Source of the DNA: Stercorarius parasiticus
Lineage: Eukaryota; Chordata; Aves; Charadriiformes; Stercorariidae
NCBI GenBank assembly: GCA_013396915.1
Contig: VWZL01004643.1
Span: forward strand, 414,265-478,264
Reading direction: 5' to 3'
DNA: 64,000 nucleotides
A model generated the notes under the pieces. It was not told the origin of the DNA and made no database searches. It worked only from the letters and a program-made list of their open reading frames with translations. A program made the position numbers and the translations under genes. Positions within the stretch are counted from its first letter, which is position 1; the number at the start of each line of letters is the position of its first letter. Positions 22,540-32,640 of this stretch are shown here, piece after piece.

Positions 22540-22830
22540 TCATTGCTGGAATTAGAGCAGCACATTGTCCCACACTGATGTTACCGAAGGAATGTACTAA
22601 GCTGTAAGAGTAATGGCAGATGGACTTAAATCGTCTTCACTGCTCATTTGCCGCTCTGCTCAAGCAGAGGGATTTTCACTGGTAATGTCCTTGGTATGCA
22701 TTTCTCTAAGGGTTATGTCATTTAATGGATGTCACAGGGCTGTGGTGAAACTCCTCCGTCAGACCGAGTCCCACTACACTGAGTTCGGCATTTAAAGCTG
22801 CTTTTATTCTGATTTAGTTATAGCACCGTT
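22540..22830. promoter_or_regulatory. motif-rich block with 16-bp dyad
   Basis: CTCTGCT-CA-AGCAGAG (22654-22669) is a perfect dyad with 7-bp arms around CA. Nearby are GGAATTAGAG, TTTAATGGATG and TTTTATTCTGATTTAG. Composition and lack of open frames suggest noncoding function if anything. Conservation is unknown. Confidence 0.22.
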
Positions 22831-24819
22831 CTTTCACCTCTTGGGCACAAACCAAAGGTCTTGTCACCATCGTGCAGCCCATCTGCTGCAGACCCGCGTG
22901 TCCAGGGCTAACCCCCTCCGAGACCTCAGCAGCTGAAGCACGTCCATGGCGAATGGTGAAAATCGTGGTGATTTTGCAATTCACCTCTTCAAGGAGACGT
23001 GACAGATAAAGCAAACAGAGATCCAGACTTTGCAAAGATTCCAAAGAAACCCAGGCATTTTATTCTAGCTAACCCAAGAAACACATAGATTTAGACAAAA
23101 TAATAAATGCCCAAGTATGTTTTCCTGCCTCTTTTTGTTTAATGCCTCTTGAAAGGTCTTTGAACGTACATCCAAGCCCTCTAAATAATCCCAGATCCTC
23201 CCTCCCTCCTCCTTTGATGCACCTGAGCTCTCCTCCTGCACACAGGGCCCTTCTCGCTTTCATGTCTGGTTTCCAGAAATGACTGCTGAGAGATCTTCTC
23301 TTTCATAATCTTCCCGTCCTTTTCCAGATGATTCTTGCTCAGCCCAAACATACGATCCAGGCATCTCACCAGGTCTGTTGCTTCGTTATTTCAGCGCTGG
23401 AATTCAGATTTAAAAAACGGTTTGCCTAAACGGTACCTGTGTTTCTGGCTGCTGAGCTTCCAGAGGCTCGTCGGTGGAAAAAAGGCAATGGGAAAAACAG
23501 GAAAACTCCACGTTCAAGAAGTTTTCGGTAATAAAACATAGACATAAAATGTCCTCAGTGACCAAACAGGCAGTAATGGGCTCCCAAACCATCATAAGGC
23601 CATCCCATTTCTTGTAAGCTAATGACAGTTTTCATGGACTATTGTAATAAGCTTGACAATTTGTTGTACGAAAGCAAAGACAGAACAAAATCTTTAGTCT
23701 TAAAAGTTGGTTGACGGTTGAAAACCGATTTCATCTCTGCTCCGTTTATGGTTGTCTTCCATTTGTAGCCCAGAAACCTTTTCTACTATCCCATTGCTCA
23801 TGTGTGAAGACTTCCCGTTGCAGATGGAAAGATCCTGGCTGAGGTGGGAGACTCACCTTCAAATCTTGTCGGCTTGTGTACTCTTCTTACACAGTGTAGA
23901 AAAGCCTTCAAATTTGTATTGCCTCTGAAATACCTCCAAATCGGCGAGGAGCTGCCAGAGCTGGTCCAGTTTTCTGTCTGTTGAAACAAGTAATTTCAAA
24001 AGAGAACAAACCCTTAATGACTGGTTGAACACGCCAGCTTCCTTCTCCTAGAGTGTAATTTTCAAACCATAAGGAGGTTGGTTGTGACTAAAGAAAAACA
24101 GTCCATCGGATAGCGTCCCGTAAGTTCAAAAAATGGAAACCTCTGAGTCCGTTGCAGGGAAGAAGAGGGGGAAGGACCGCAGCACGATGGTGTGAAGGAT
24201 GCGTACTATAGCGTAGGAGCGGATCCCCGTGGGGACACAGCTCATAAGGAGCGGGGTACCTCGGTTGTAGAAGTAGCAAGCCCCGAGGTTTGCCTAGAGA
24301 GGTCCTGTTGTTGCAGTAAGTCCCCGTGTGAGCTTGCACAACGTGCCGCGGATGCTGAACCAGCGAATGAGCTTTGCTGCTTCCGTGCATCAGATGGCGC
24401 GGGCTCATCCCGCTCAGATGACAAGATTTATCTGCAGGCAAGCCCTCACCCTAATACCAGCAACGTGCCTTACATTAAGGCTGAAATGTATATTAGTTGT
24501 TTTCATCCTCCCTCAAACCCATACAGATGGATTTGCTTTCTGTTCCAATCGTCTGGAAAGGGCGTGCATGCCTGTCACCGGAGCACGTGGAGGACACAGA
24601 TGCCGAGCAGCCGGGCTTTGCGGGACGGGGGGATGCGAGGCGCGTTGGAAGAGAAACGTGCCCCAGCGTTTGGTCCACTCAGTTTGGAGTGACCTCAAGG
24701 AAGGGTCTTCTCCTGACCGCCATCTCCTCCCCGGGAGAATTCGTCTGAGCCGCTTTTGTCTCAGCATCCCTACGGGTACTGCTGCTCACCCCTTTGCAGA
24801 TGACCCTGCGGTTTTTCCC
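22831..24819. other. noncoding stretch
   Basis: The interval 23560-23700 is AT-rich and includes GGACTATTGTAATAAGC and GACAATTTGTTG, which contain SOX-like cores. A 166-codon (24192-24692) and a 187-codon (24328-24891) plus-strand frame overlap each other in the GC-rich part, and the second runs into a T tract, so neither is convincing. Confidence 0.5.
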
Positions 24820-24891
24820 TTTTTTTTTTTTTTTTTTTTTTTTTCTTCCTGCACACAGGATGTTTGCGGCTTTAATTCCTACCTTGTGTAG
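24820..24891. repeat. T25 tract with adjacent imperfect inverted repeat
   Basis: T25 (24820-24844) is followed by TCTTCCTGCACACAGG, and about 20 bp on by CCTTGTGTAGGAAGA. The two segments are imperfect reverse complements (about 14 of 16 positions). A poly-T run abutting a small stem could mark the end of a decayed minus-strand retrocopy, but nothing to the right looks like a source gene. Confidence 0.7.
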
Positions 24892-25150
24892 GAAGAGCTA
24901 CAGACTCAGGGCATAGTTTTTTAATAATACCCAATATCTTTTAAGGCATTACCTGCGAGCTTGGGCAGACAAGCTTTTTATTATCTACTTGCAAAATGAT
25001 TACGGTTATTAGCTTTACCATGTATTGTAAAAATGAATAGTGGAATTTAACCCAATTGTGATAATATGGAGCAGCGAAGAAATCCAGTTATGTAACATGG
25101 CCTGTTTCTCACCGGGGAGAGGGAACCCTCTGAAACGTTATTTTTCCAGT
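24892..25150. promoter_or_regulatory. AT-rich block, candidate noncoding element
   Basis: Contains TTTTAATAATACCC, TTTTTATTATCTACTTGC, AATGATTACGGTTATTAGC and GAATAGTGGAATTTAACCC. Many TAAT/ATTA cores and no open frame. It ends where the sequence becomes GC-balanced. The call rests on texture only. Confidence 0.25.
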
Positions 25151-26149
25151 AGGATGGCTGCTGTCTAATTGAGTTTATTAAGTAATATCAAAAGCATATG
25201 GAAGCGGAAATGCCATTGGTTCATCGTGAAGCGATTAAGTTTGTCAGAAAGTGAAGAGCCCAGACAGTCATTTCTCATAGCTAGTGCTGAAAAGGTAGTA
25301 TCTAGCCCAGCTTATCTGCACATCTGTCTGGTGTGTGGCTTCAGCCAGCCCATTTGCTTGGTTTATACCTTCAAAGCCATTCTGCCGTTATCCTAGGGAT
25401 TATTTTCCTGCCAAAACAAGAAGTAATCCCAATATTCCCTTGACTGAACCTGGGAAGTTATTAGGAATTTGCCTGCGCGCGTTACATTTTTACACTCTAT
25501 TATCCTACGCAGATCTTTGCTTTAAGGATTTTGCTGCTTGAGCTCTTTTGTTCATCTTGAACCTAATCCAGCTACAGTACCTGCTCTAATCTAAATAGCG
25601 CTTCTTATTTCAAACCTCTTCCTCCTTTCTGCTTAATCAGTCTTTGATACCGCTTCTCATCATGAGCTTTGACTCCGGCTTTCCATAACGCACCTGAAAC
25701 TGTGCTTATCTTTAAGCAAGTGGCTGGTTCCAGCAGCATCAGCAGGCCCTGGACATGGCAATTCCTTGTGCCAGAGCCGGGTCCTGGGGATGGATGCAGC
25801 CAAGGGCTTCCTCTAACCCCAGCTCCAGAGGACCCGACGGGGGTTGCATTGAGTTTTTTGGCTTCTTGGCTGCCTGGAGCGCGATGTGAGCTCTCAGCGA
25901 AACATCTCGCCTTCCCGTCGTACCGCAGCCTCCTGCTCTGCTAAAATAAATACCTTTTCCCTACTTTTCCCCAGCAAACTTCTCAGATGGGCGGCGAATT
26001 CCTGAGGGCGCTCAAAGGGCTCCTCCACGCGTGGCGGTTGCAGAGGATTTCTGGGATCCCAGGAGATGTCCTGGGAGCTCAGGTCTGAGTCTTTGAGATG
26101 GCCAAAGCCAGGGCAACACAAGCGAAACAGAGAGCACCTAATTATTTCT
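25151..26149. other. noncoding stretch, nothing distinct
   Basis: Only short frames in conflict on both strands. The left part is AT-leaning, the right part (25730-26100) GC-rich. Confidence 0.55.
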
Positions 26150-26450
26150 GGCCTAAGCAAGCTTTGCTTATGTGTGCATTAATGAGCTGTTTCCACGCAG
26201 CTAATTTCAGAAAGAAAAAGCGTGTGCCAGAAGGGAAAGTGTAGGGAATTGCCTACTGTGCTGTGATTAAGGGTGTTGTACAATTAAACCGGCGCAGCTA
26301 CTAATTGCAGCTGCGCTAACGAGATAGTCACCCAGGCCGCAGCCGGTGCTGCTTACGGCTCTTCCCCCTGTTTCCACGCCATCGGGTTGTTTGCTTTCAT
26401 CATTGTTGCGGCTTCGTTTATTCGTTGTCTTTCTGATGACACCCTTTTAA
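26150..26450. promoter_or_regulatory. AT-rich block with GCGCAGCT dyad around TAATTG
   Basis: GCGCAGCT (26292-26299) and AGCTGCGC (26309-26316) are exact reverse complements, and the 9-base centre holds TAATTG, a homeodomain core. To the left lie CTAATTATTTC, CAAGCTTTGCTTATG and GCATTAATGAGC. To the right are TCATCATTGTTGCGG and TTTTAATTAGAAGG. An arrangement of E-box/GC dyad with an embedded homeodomain core is unusual and argues for a real binding site. No conservation check was possible. Confidence 0.35.
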
Positions 26451-26459
26451 TTAGAAGGA

Positions 26460-26580
26460 CGGCCTCCCGGCGTCTCCCGGTGGCGGCTGCAGGGGAGGGG
26501 GTTTGCGAAGGGCTCCCAAAGCACGGAGTCACTGCCGGCTGCAGGCCTGGGTGCGGAAGCGGCTGCTGCGAACGTCTGTC
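26460..26580. promoter_or_regulatory. CpG-dense patch beside the AT-rich block
   Basis: About 13 CpGs in 120 bp, starting directly after TTTTAATTAGAAGG. The abrupt switch from AT-rich to CpG-dense DNA is typical of enhancer or promoter edges. No TATA box or donor site can be paired with it. Confidence 0.22.
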
Positions 26581-27555
26581 TTTGCAATCAGGCTCTGGGT
26601 TTTATTTATTTGTTGTAAGCAACGTCTCGCGGTCCAGAAGCCTCTTGTTTCACAGTTGCCATTTGTCTTAATTGCTTCGTATTTCCACACCTCTGCGTTA
26701 CTGGCAACGAGCGCGTTTCCTCCAGAGCTTTCCTGCCTCTCAACATCTTTTGAGGGAAGCTTCTGCCTTTCCTCTCGCACAGTCCCGGCTGCTGCTGTGC
26801 AAGCTTTCATGGGGATGGTTTCAAGCCTGCGAATCCTCCACCTTGTGCTCAAATGCTTGTTCCTGTCCCCCTGTTTTGCATCCCCAGCTCCAGGGAGGAA
26901 AGCGGGCAGGGAAGTAAGACGCACATCTACTTGTGGTTATCTTAAGCAGTAAGAGCATGCAAAACCTACTAATGCATTTATTTCTGGACAAATGTTGTTC
27001 GAGTATCATTTATGGCTGGTTTGCGGCTGCTATCGAAGGGTAGTAGCTTCTGGATTCAAGGAGCTGGGCTTTGGACCTGCGCCATGCGTGCCCAAAATCT
27101 GCTCGTGGCCGCTGCCTGCCTCAAGTGCCCGGCCAGGGACGTTTCTGCCCTATCCAGAAACTGCCCCGCACCTTCCTCGGCCACGAGCCCCCTCTGCAAC
27201 TCCCCCGTGTCTCCGTGAAGCCAGCGCGATGACTCATGTGATGAGTTTACGTATTTAAGGAGAGGACTGAGCTTAAGCATCTGCTTAACTTCAGCGAAGC
27301 GCTCAAGTATGCTCCTGGGTGCGGGTTTAGGTTGTGAATCCTGAGGCTGCTGAAGCTGAAAGTCTCTTTTCTAACCTCTGATCTGACATGCCTGCCTTTC
27401 TTTCCCATTTCTGGGTTGCTTTTGTTCCAGGAAAACTTTCTAACTGAAGTCTCAGCTGGTTCTGCAGAGCAATAGGCAGAGTCCTTGCCGTGCGGGTTTT
27501 TGTGCTTGCCTCTCCTTTAAAAGAAGAGGCGGCAGGGAGGGGGGAAAATGGGAAC
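26581..27555. other. noncoding stretch, nothing distinct
   Basis: Conflicting frames of 80-149 codons on both strands (26503-27280), without recognisable proteins. No repeat. Confidence 0.55.
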
Positions 27556-27830
27556 AAAGTGCAAATCAGATGATGCAAGTCTATAACCTGACCTGGGACA
27601 TCACTGCACAGACTATTTACTTCAAAGATTCGCCCTTTACCATGGCAACTCGGGGCCGAAGGCACATGCTGTACGAAGGAAAGTGCCCTGCTAAAGCCAT
27701 TCACGTCGCCGGCGCGGTCTGGTTACAGCCCCTCGCTGGGCTGCTGCCTGCGCCCGGGCAGCGGGAGCCTTTCCAGCCCCTCGGCACTATACATCTTTCC
27801 ATAGGAAACTTTCCTCCAGGGCCCAGCCTG
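27556..27830. other. motif-dense block that also reads as open frame
   Basis: From the ATG at 27570 (in-frame MMQVYNLTWDITAQTIYF) the plus strand stays open for 124 codons with coding-like codon choice until about 27720. The same stretch contains GTGCAAATCAG (octamer-like), CTTCAAAG (TCF/LEF-like) and ACCATGGCAACT (an RFX X-box half). No acceptor or donor is convincing, and the frame runs on into a TTTA microsatellite. I lean to a noncoding element that happens to be open, with an unknown coding exon as the alternative. Confidence 0.22.
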
Positions 27831-27892
27831 CGCTCCGAGTTTTATGCGATTGCACAATCCGGGGGCTGCTCCTCCAGTTATGAGAAGGGAGG

Positions 27893-27933
27893 ATTTTTTA
27901 TTTATTTATTTTATTTATTTATTCCCCCCCCCC
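27893..27933 (+). repeat. (TTTA)n microsatellite followed by C10
   Basis: TTTATTTA units run from 27893 to about 27922, then one T and ten C (27924-27933). Both are slippage-prone and likely polymorphic in length. Confidence 0.95.
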
Positions 27934-29010
27934 GCCTCTTTTAAACAAACTGCTCTAGTTCAACGTCACGGTGGTCACCAGGCTGGCTTGCGCCGTGGGC
28001 TGCCTCTCCATCCATGGCCCACCACGATGGCTCTGGAGGGGGGGAGATACTGCACGAGCATCTTGCAGGGGGAGAAGGTGATGGAGGCGGGTGGGGGAAC
28101 ATCGCTTTTGAAAGGGAGTGGCTTGTGCCCGATGCTGCCACGCTGCAGGGAGCCAGCACCCGGGAAAGAAGCAAAAGCAGATGTGAGGGTGGGTGAGGAG
28201 AGCTGGAGGGTAAAATGGGGAGGACATGGGCAACGCCCCCAGCTGCCCCATGCTGCCAGGCTCATCCCCAGATTGCTCCTGGGGTGGGGGGGGGAACCCC
28301 ATGGAGAGGGCGTGCGATGCACCCATAGCCCCTTTCCAGGCAGCGAAGGGTTAATTTTGCCCTGGGAGAGGCAGGGCAATATCATTGCTCTGTTATATTG
28401 CTTAAAGCCCGGTTTGGATACCTGTTGACCTGTGAAAAATCAGCAATTTTTGCACCCTGTTCTCGGCTCCCGGGCTGAGCCCAGCGTGATCCCTGGCGTG
28501 CGGCGGTGGGTTGGTGTCGGAGACGCGTGCCATGCGCGGGATGCGGATGTTTCGGCGCTGCCTGCGGCTGGAGAAGCAGGTAGCAAATCTCTCCGTCCTG
28601 GCACTCGTCCAGCGGGACCACGCTGGTGATTAACGGGCTTGTAACGAGGAGCTCCCCCTTCCCTCCACGCCCTCCTGGGAGAAGGGAGCTTTGGACCGCA
28701 TCTCTCAGCATCCCATCCCGAATCAGCGCTGCCTCCTGCGTGCCGCCAAGGGCACCTCGGGCAACCTGTGCCGGAGGGCGGTTAGTACCAAGCTCATCCA
28801 TGCTCACGGGCACAAACGCCCAAACCAAGCGGCAATAATTTATCCCATAAAGGCAAAACTTCTCAAGGTCAAGCCCATCGGGTACGATTTTTGCTTCGGA
28901 CACTACATTTTATTGAAAAGAGCCAATCTTTCTCAAGTATCTTTTTTTCTTTCGTTGAAAAAAAGGCGGTTGGCAGCAGCCGACGTGCTGTTACTCATTT
29001 AGCTAAACAA
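27934..29010. other. GC-rich stretch with conflicting open frames
   Basis: CpG-rich and purine-rich patches. A 173-codon minus-strand frame (28382-28903, GTG start, MDELGTNRPP internal) and a 103-codon plus-strand frame (28691-29002) overlap; neither is recognised and neither has a convincing splice context. GGGGTGGGGGGGGG near 28283 is a G-rich run. Confidence 0.5.
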
Positions 29011-30337
29011 AGCGTGTGGCTGTTTGTGTAGATATTATTCCTCTGGAAACGCTGGTTTTAGTTAATCACCCTGTGACTTCTATTGGATTCTGTGTTTATA
29101 TACTCGCCAAAGCCTCTTTCTGGGCCTTTATGACATAATTTTGAAGTGTTGAAAAATCAGCTTATTCTCTGCCTGCACGGGCTGATAGTTTGGAGCGGGT
29201 TTTTTTTTCCCCCTGTGAAGAAAATCCTCATAAACCACCTCATTCTTCAAGCGAAAGAACAGCTGGGAGGAAAAAAAAAAAAAACAACCAAAAAAGAGAA
29301 AGAAAGGGAGCTTGGCTTGGCTGGGGAGCAAAGTGGCAACATCCACCTCATTTGATAAGCCAGAGGGAGAAGGGAATAAACCGATGCCTGGTTTCCATTA
29401 GAGCTGTTTAGGATTGATGTGCCCCAAAACGCCGGTGCAGGTCGCTTGGTGATTCAGGCTCCTTGTGACGGGCAGGGTCGATACCTTGGGTTCGCCCTGG
29501 CGTTATTTTATTCTGCATAAATAAAATATTCCCTGCAATGATATTTCCCATACCCAAAGTGATTGCCTGCCCGCTGAGGCTCGCAGAACCCAGCGGTGAC
29601 GGGCGGCTGGATTTTTCTGCCACCCCAAAGCCTCGCGCTGAGGGCTCGGGTCAGGCCAGCCCTGCGAAGCAACAGCAAACGGAATTAAAGAGATGCATCT
29701 GTTGGCACGGCTTAAGCCCAAAGTTTAGGTTTTTGTAGTAAAAGGGCTTTAGGAAAGCTAATAGGAAATCAGAATGTTTCCATTACTGCTTCATTTCCAT
29801 TAAAATGGGTTTTGAAAGTCCATAGGCAGCTTTAGGGACATGCACACAGCGGCTTTGGGTTGGTGTGCCAGAAAAAAGAGAGTGAAAATGATGATTAGAA
29901 TAGGTCAGCTATGGGAAAAACGTTGAGAAAAGCTTTTTACCACTTTGGAGCATTTTCTGCTTTGCAGGATTTAAAATGCTTTTCCTTCTGTTTGGTGAAA
30001 TTTGCTTTTAAGGGGGATTTTTGACATTTCCTCCCCCTCTTTTGCCCTTTTTTGCAGTAGCAGGGGGGCTGGCAGGAGCATTCGAGGAACCTCCTTGCTT
30101 CCACAAGGTTTTCATATTTTATTTTTCCACTATGTAAGCTTTTAAAAATTCTTCTAACATTAGAAATATTACGATGTTTCATATTTCCTTGGCCAATCTG
30201 GGCCCTTTCTGGAGTTCAAGCTGTTTCTTTGAAGCCGCAAAAGGCTAAAATGAAACATAAAGAATTTGCTACCAGAAAGGGTGGAAAACTCCCCCTCCGC
30301 TGGGACGTTGTTCGCTGTCAGGTTCAGTGGCAAAAAG

Positions 30338-30371
30338 AGGGGAGGAAAATAAAAAGGGGAGGAAAATAAAG
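30338..30371. repeat. 17-bp tandem duplication
   Basis: AGGGGAGGAAAATAAA(A/G) is present twice without spacer, the copies differing only at the last base. Purine-only apart from one T per copy. Confidence 0.9.
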
Positions 30372-30710
30372 AGGAAGAATAACACTACGTTCGGGTCCCA
30401 ATAAAAACACAGAACATTAAGGCGAAAGGAAAAATTAGAAAAGCTTGACGAGTGTTTCAAGAAAGGTCAGTCTTTACTGGGTTTCCTCCCAAGAAGGTCT
30501 GAATTTCAAAGGGTTGACCAAGAATAAGCAGGCAGAGAAAATGGTTTCTGTCTGGCTTTGCTGAGCGAAAAGCAAAAGGTGAGAGCTGTGGCTTAGAAGT
30601 GGTGACATTTTTAATTTCCTGCGATTTTAGTATATTTTCATCTGTTATTGTTTGGAGACGTGAGCTGAAGCAAACGCTTTGCTCAGATACACGGTGGAGA
30701 CGTTGGGATG

Positions 30711-30727
30711 AAGAGACTGAGTCTCTT
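30711..30727. repeat. 17-bp palindrome with AP-1-like core
   Basis: AAGAGACT-G-AGTCTCTT has perfect 8-bp arms around one G. The centre contains TGAGTC, most of the AP-1 site TGAGTCA. It lies inside the AT-rich 30.6-30.8 kb block. GAGACG occurs just upstream twice, and CGTCTC downstream. Confidence 0.8.
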
Positions 30728-31336
30728 TACGCCATGATTAGGACCGTCTCAAGACACCAATAAATAATTTGAATTAGTAATAAAATACACGGCTAGGCAA
30801 AGTTCATCCCAGTTGGGGTTTAATTTATTTATTGGAGAGAAAGAGCAGGACATTTCTGTTTCCTATCACCCCACTGTGTATTTTGCCTATGTTTTTATAT
30901 CAAAGCTGAATATTTGTAGATGCTTTGAAAATAGGAAGAGAGCACGAGCGACTCCAAGAAACACTTCTTATATGGGCCTGGGCAGTTTTGGGGTGTCAGA
31001 CCACCTCAGAAAGAGGGGATGCCAAAATCTTAGAGGGTGAATAAAGGGGCCTTTTGGAAGTATCCTCTTTGCGATGCTTCATTTTCCCTAGGAGAGGGGC
31101 ATGCTGTGCCCCTGGGAATTAGTTATCCGCATGCGTGATTATCTGTGTGTGTGTCAATAATTACCTCCATATGCAGCCTTGCTTTTTCTGCCACCTCTTC
31201 TTCCTTTTCGGCTTCTCCTATTTACATATCCTGACGGAGAGCAGCACTTTTGCTCGTATTTCGTAACTCCTCTTTGCAGCCTTGTGTTGCCCATCAGCCC
31301 AGCCGGGCTTTTGGGGTCCTGCTCTGTCCATCTCCA

Positions 31337-31390
31337 CTGGGATGCAGTCGCTGGGATGCAGTCCCTGGGATGCTGCTGGGATGCAGTCAC
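31337..31390. repeat. 14-bp minisatellite, about 4 copies
   Basis: CTGGGATGCAGTC(G/C) repeats at 31337, 31351, 31365 (shortened to 11 bp) and 31376. The unit length change in the third copy shifts any reading frame across it. Confidence 0.9.
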
Positions 31391-32509
31391 CAGCAGGACA
31401 AATTTGGTGCCACCTGGGGCCAGCACGACCTCTGCAGGGATTTGCTATCTGAGCAGGCTGGCACATCCCGTAGGTGGGCTGCCAAAGAGCTCAAAAGCTC
31501 CGACAAAGCCTTTGCACCCGACTGAAGGAGCTAAGAAGCCTTTTCCTCATCATAAACTGGGGGAAATGAGCTGCTGACTGACCCAACGTATTGCTGCAGG
31601 GATGCAAATAAGACAAGGGCGGTGGCTGGAGGCTGCTCCTCCTTTCTGGATGTCTTCTACCGGTGCATTGGTGAGATGTTTGCCGTGCATTGGACATGCA
31701 TCGTGGCGTAAAAAGATATTGTCTTCCATCCCGATGTCTTGTTTTTTGTAAAACCCCACGTAGGGAGCCCTCACAGAGCACCAGCGTGGGGCTGTACCTG
31801 CTCTCCCCATCCTGCTGGGTCAGCGGCTCCTCGTTTTCTGCCCCTCGATGGTGCTTTCCCCAACTCCCGTCTTGCAGATACAGTTTCTGCTGCCTCCCAT
31901 TTGAGGGCAGCTTTGCTAGGCTTTTCAGGAAAGGAACATTTTTCCATTTCCACTGCTTAAATAAAAACATGAACAAACGCGAGGATCACCAAAAAGCCAG
32001 TAATGCCCCAGAGCAGTCCCCAGGTTTCTCCGGCTTGCAGCTCGCTCCTGCAGAAGAGGTTTCTGGTGCCAGTCCCTCTTCTAATATGTCAGAATGTTTT
32101 GTAGTTTGAGAAGCTCTGGCATCTGTAAAAGGCGTAAAATGATGGTCCGGCAGCTCTGTCCCGAAGCCTCGCCGCAGCGTTGCTTTCTCCCCAGTAGCAG
32201 CGTGCTGGTGTGACTTGTTCCTCCCAGCCCAGCCCAGCTGCCCGCCAGCAGAAAGCCAGGTTTCCCTTCAGCTCCAGCTCGGTTAAAAACACACAGCGTG
32301 GTTCCTGGGGGAGAAATGGATGATCCTTAGCAAGTGACATCCCCTCCTCTCTCTGACACCTCGTAAATCGAGCGCCTGCTCAAAGGAAGGCTGGTTGCGA
32401 GATGTTGGGGATGTCAGATGTGGCGGCTCCATCACGCCCGGTTTGGGGTTATTGATGCTTTCCCCGTCCTCAGGCAGAGATGCTCGCCAGTACATTCGTG
32501 GCATTCTGG
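31391..32509. other. noncoding stretch, nothing distinct
   Basis: Frames of 60-161 codons overlap on opposite strands at 31491-32109 and are unrecognised. No repeat or strong motif cluster. Confidence 0.55.
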
Positions 32510-32640
32510 ATGCGTAACGGCATTGCCTTGGACAGTGGTTTAATTAGTTTCCAAAACGTTTTGTATACAAAAAGTGCTAAGGGCCAAATCTGCTCTTAAT
32601 TACCTTGTTTTGATTTTCCTGGAGCTCGCTTAGGCGGTGA
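32510..32640. promoter_or_regulatory. AT-rich block with overlapping palindromes
   Basis: AAAACGTTTT (32553-32562) and TTTTGTATACAAAA (32559-32572) are both perfect palindromes and share four bases. GTTTAATTAGTTTCC lies upstream and CTTAATTACC downstream, each holding a homeodomain core. GTATAC is also a weak steroid-receptor-like dyad. Confidence 0.3.

Larger units (their letters stand above)
29011..31330. other. AT-rich noncoding stretch
   Basis: Long AT-leaning sequence with few long frames. 29011-29110 (GTAGATATTATTCC, TTAGTTAATCACCC), 29730-29960 (CATTTCCATTAAAATGGG) and 30600-30830 (AATAAATAATTTGAATTAG) look motif-rich. A14 lies at 29271-29284, and a minimal (GT)n run near 31144. No gene is recognised. 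Confidence 0.5.

Noticed and set aside
28382..28903. 173-codon minus-strand frame with coding-like codons
   Set aside because: It starts at GTG, lacks clear acceptor or donor sites, and its peptide is not recognised. Kept only as a note inside the GC-rich stretch.
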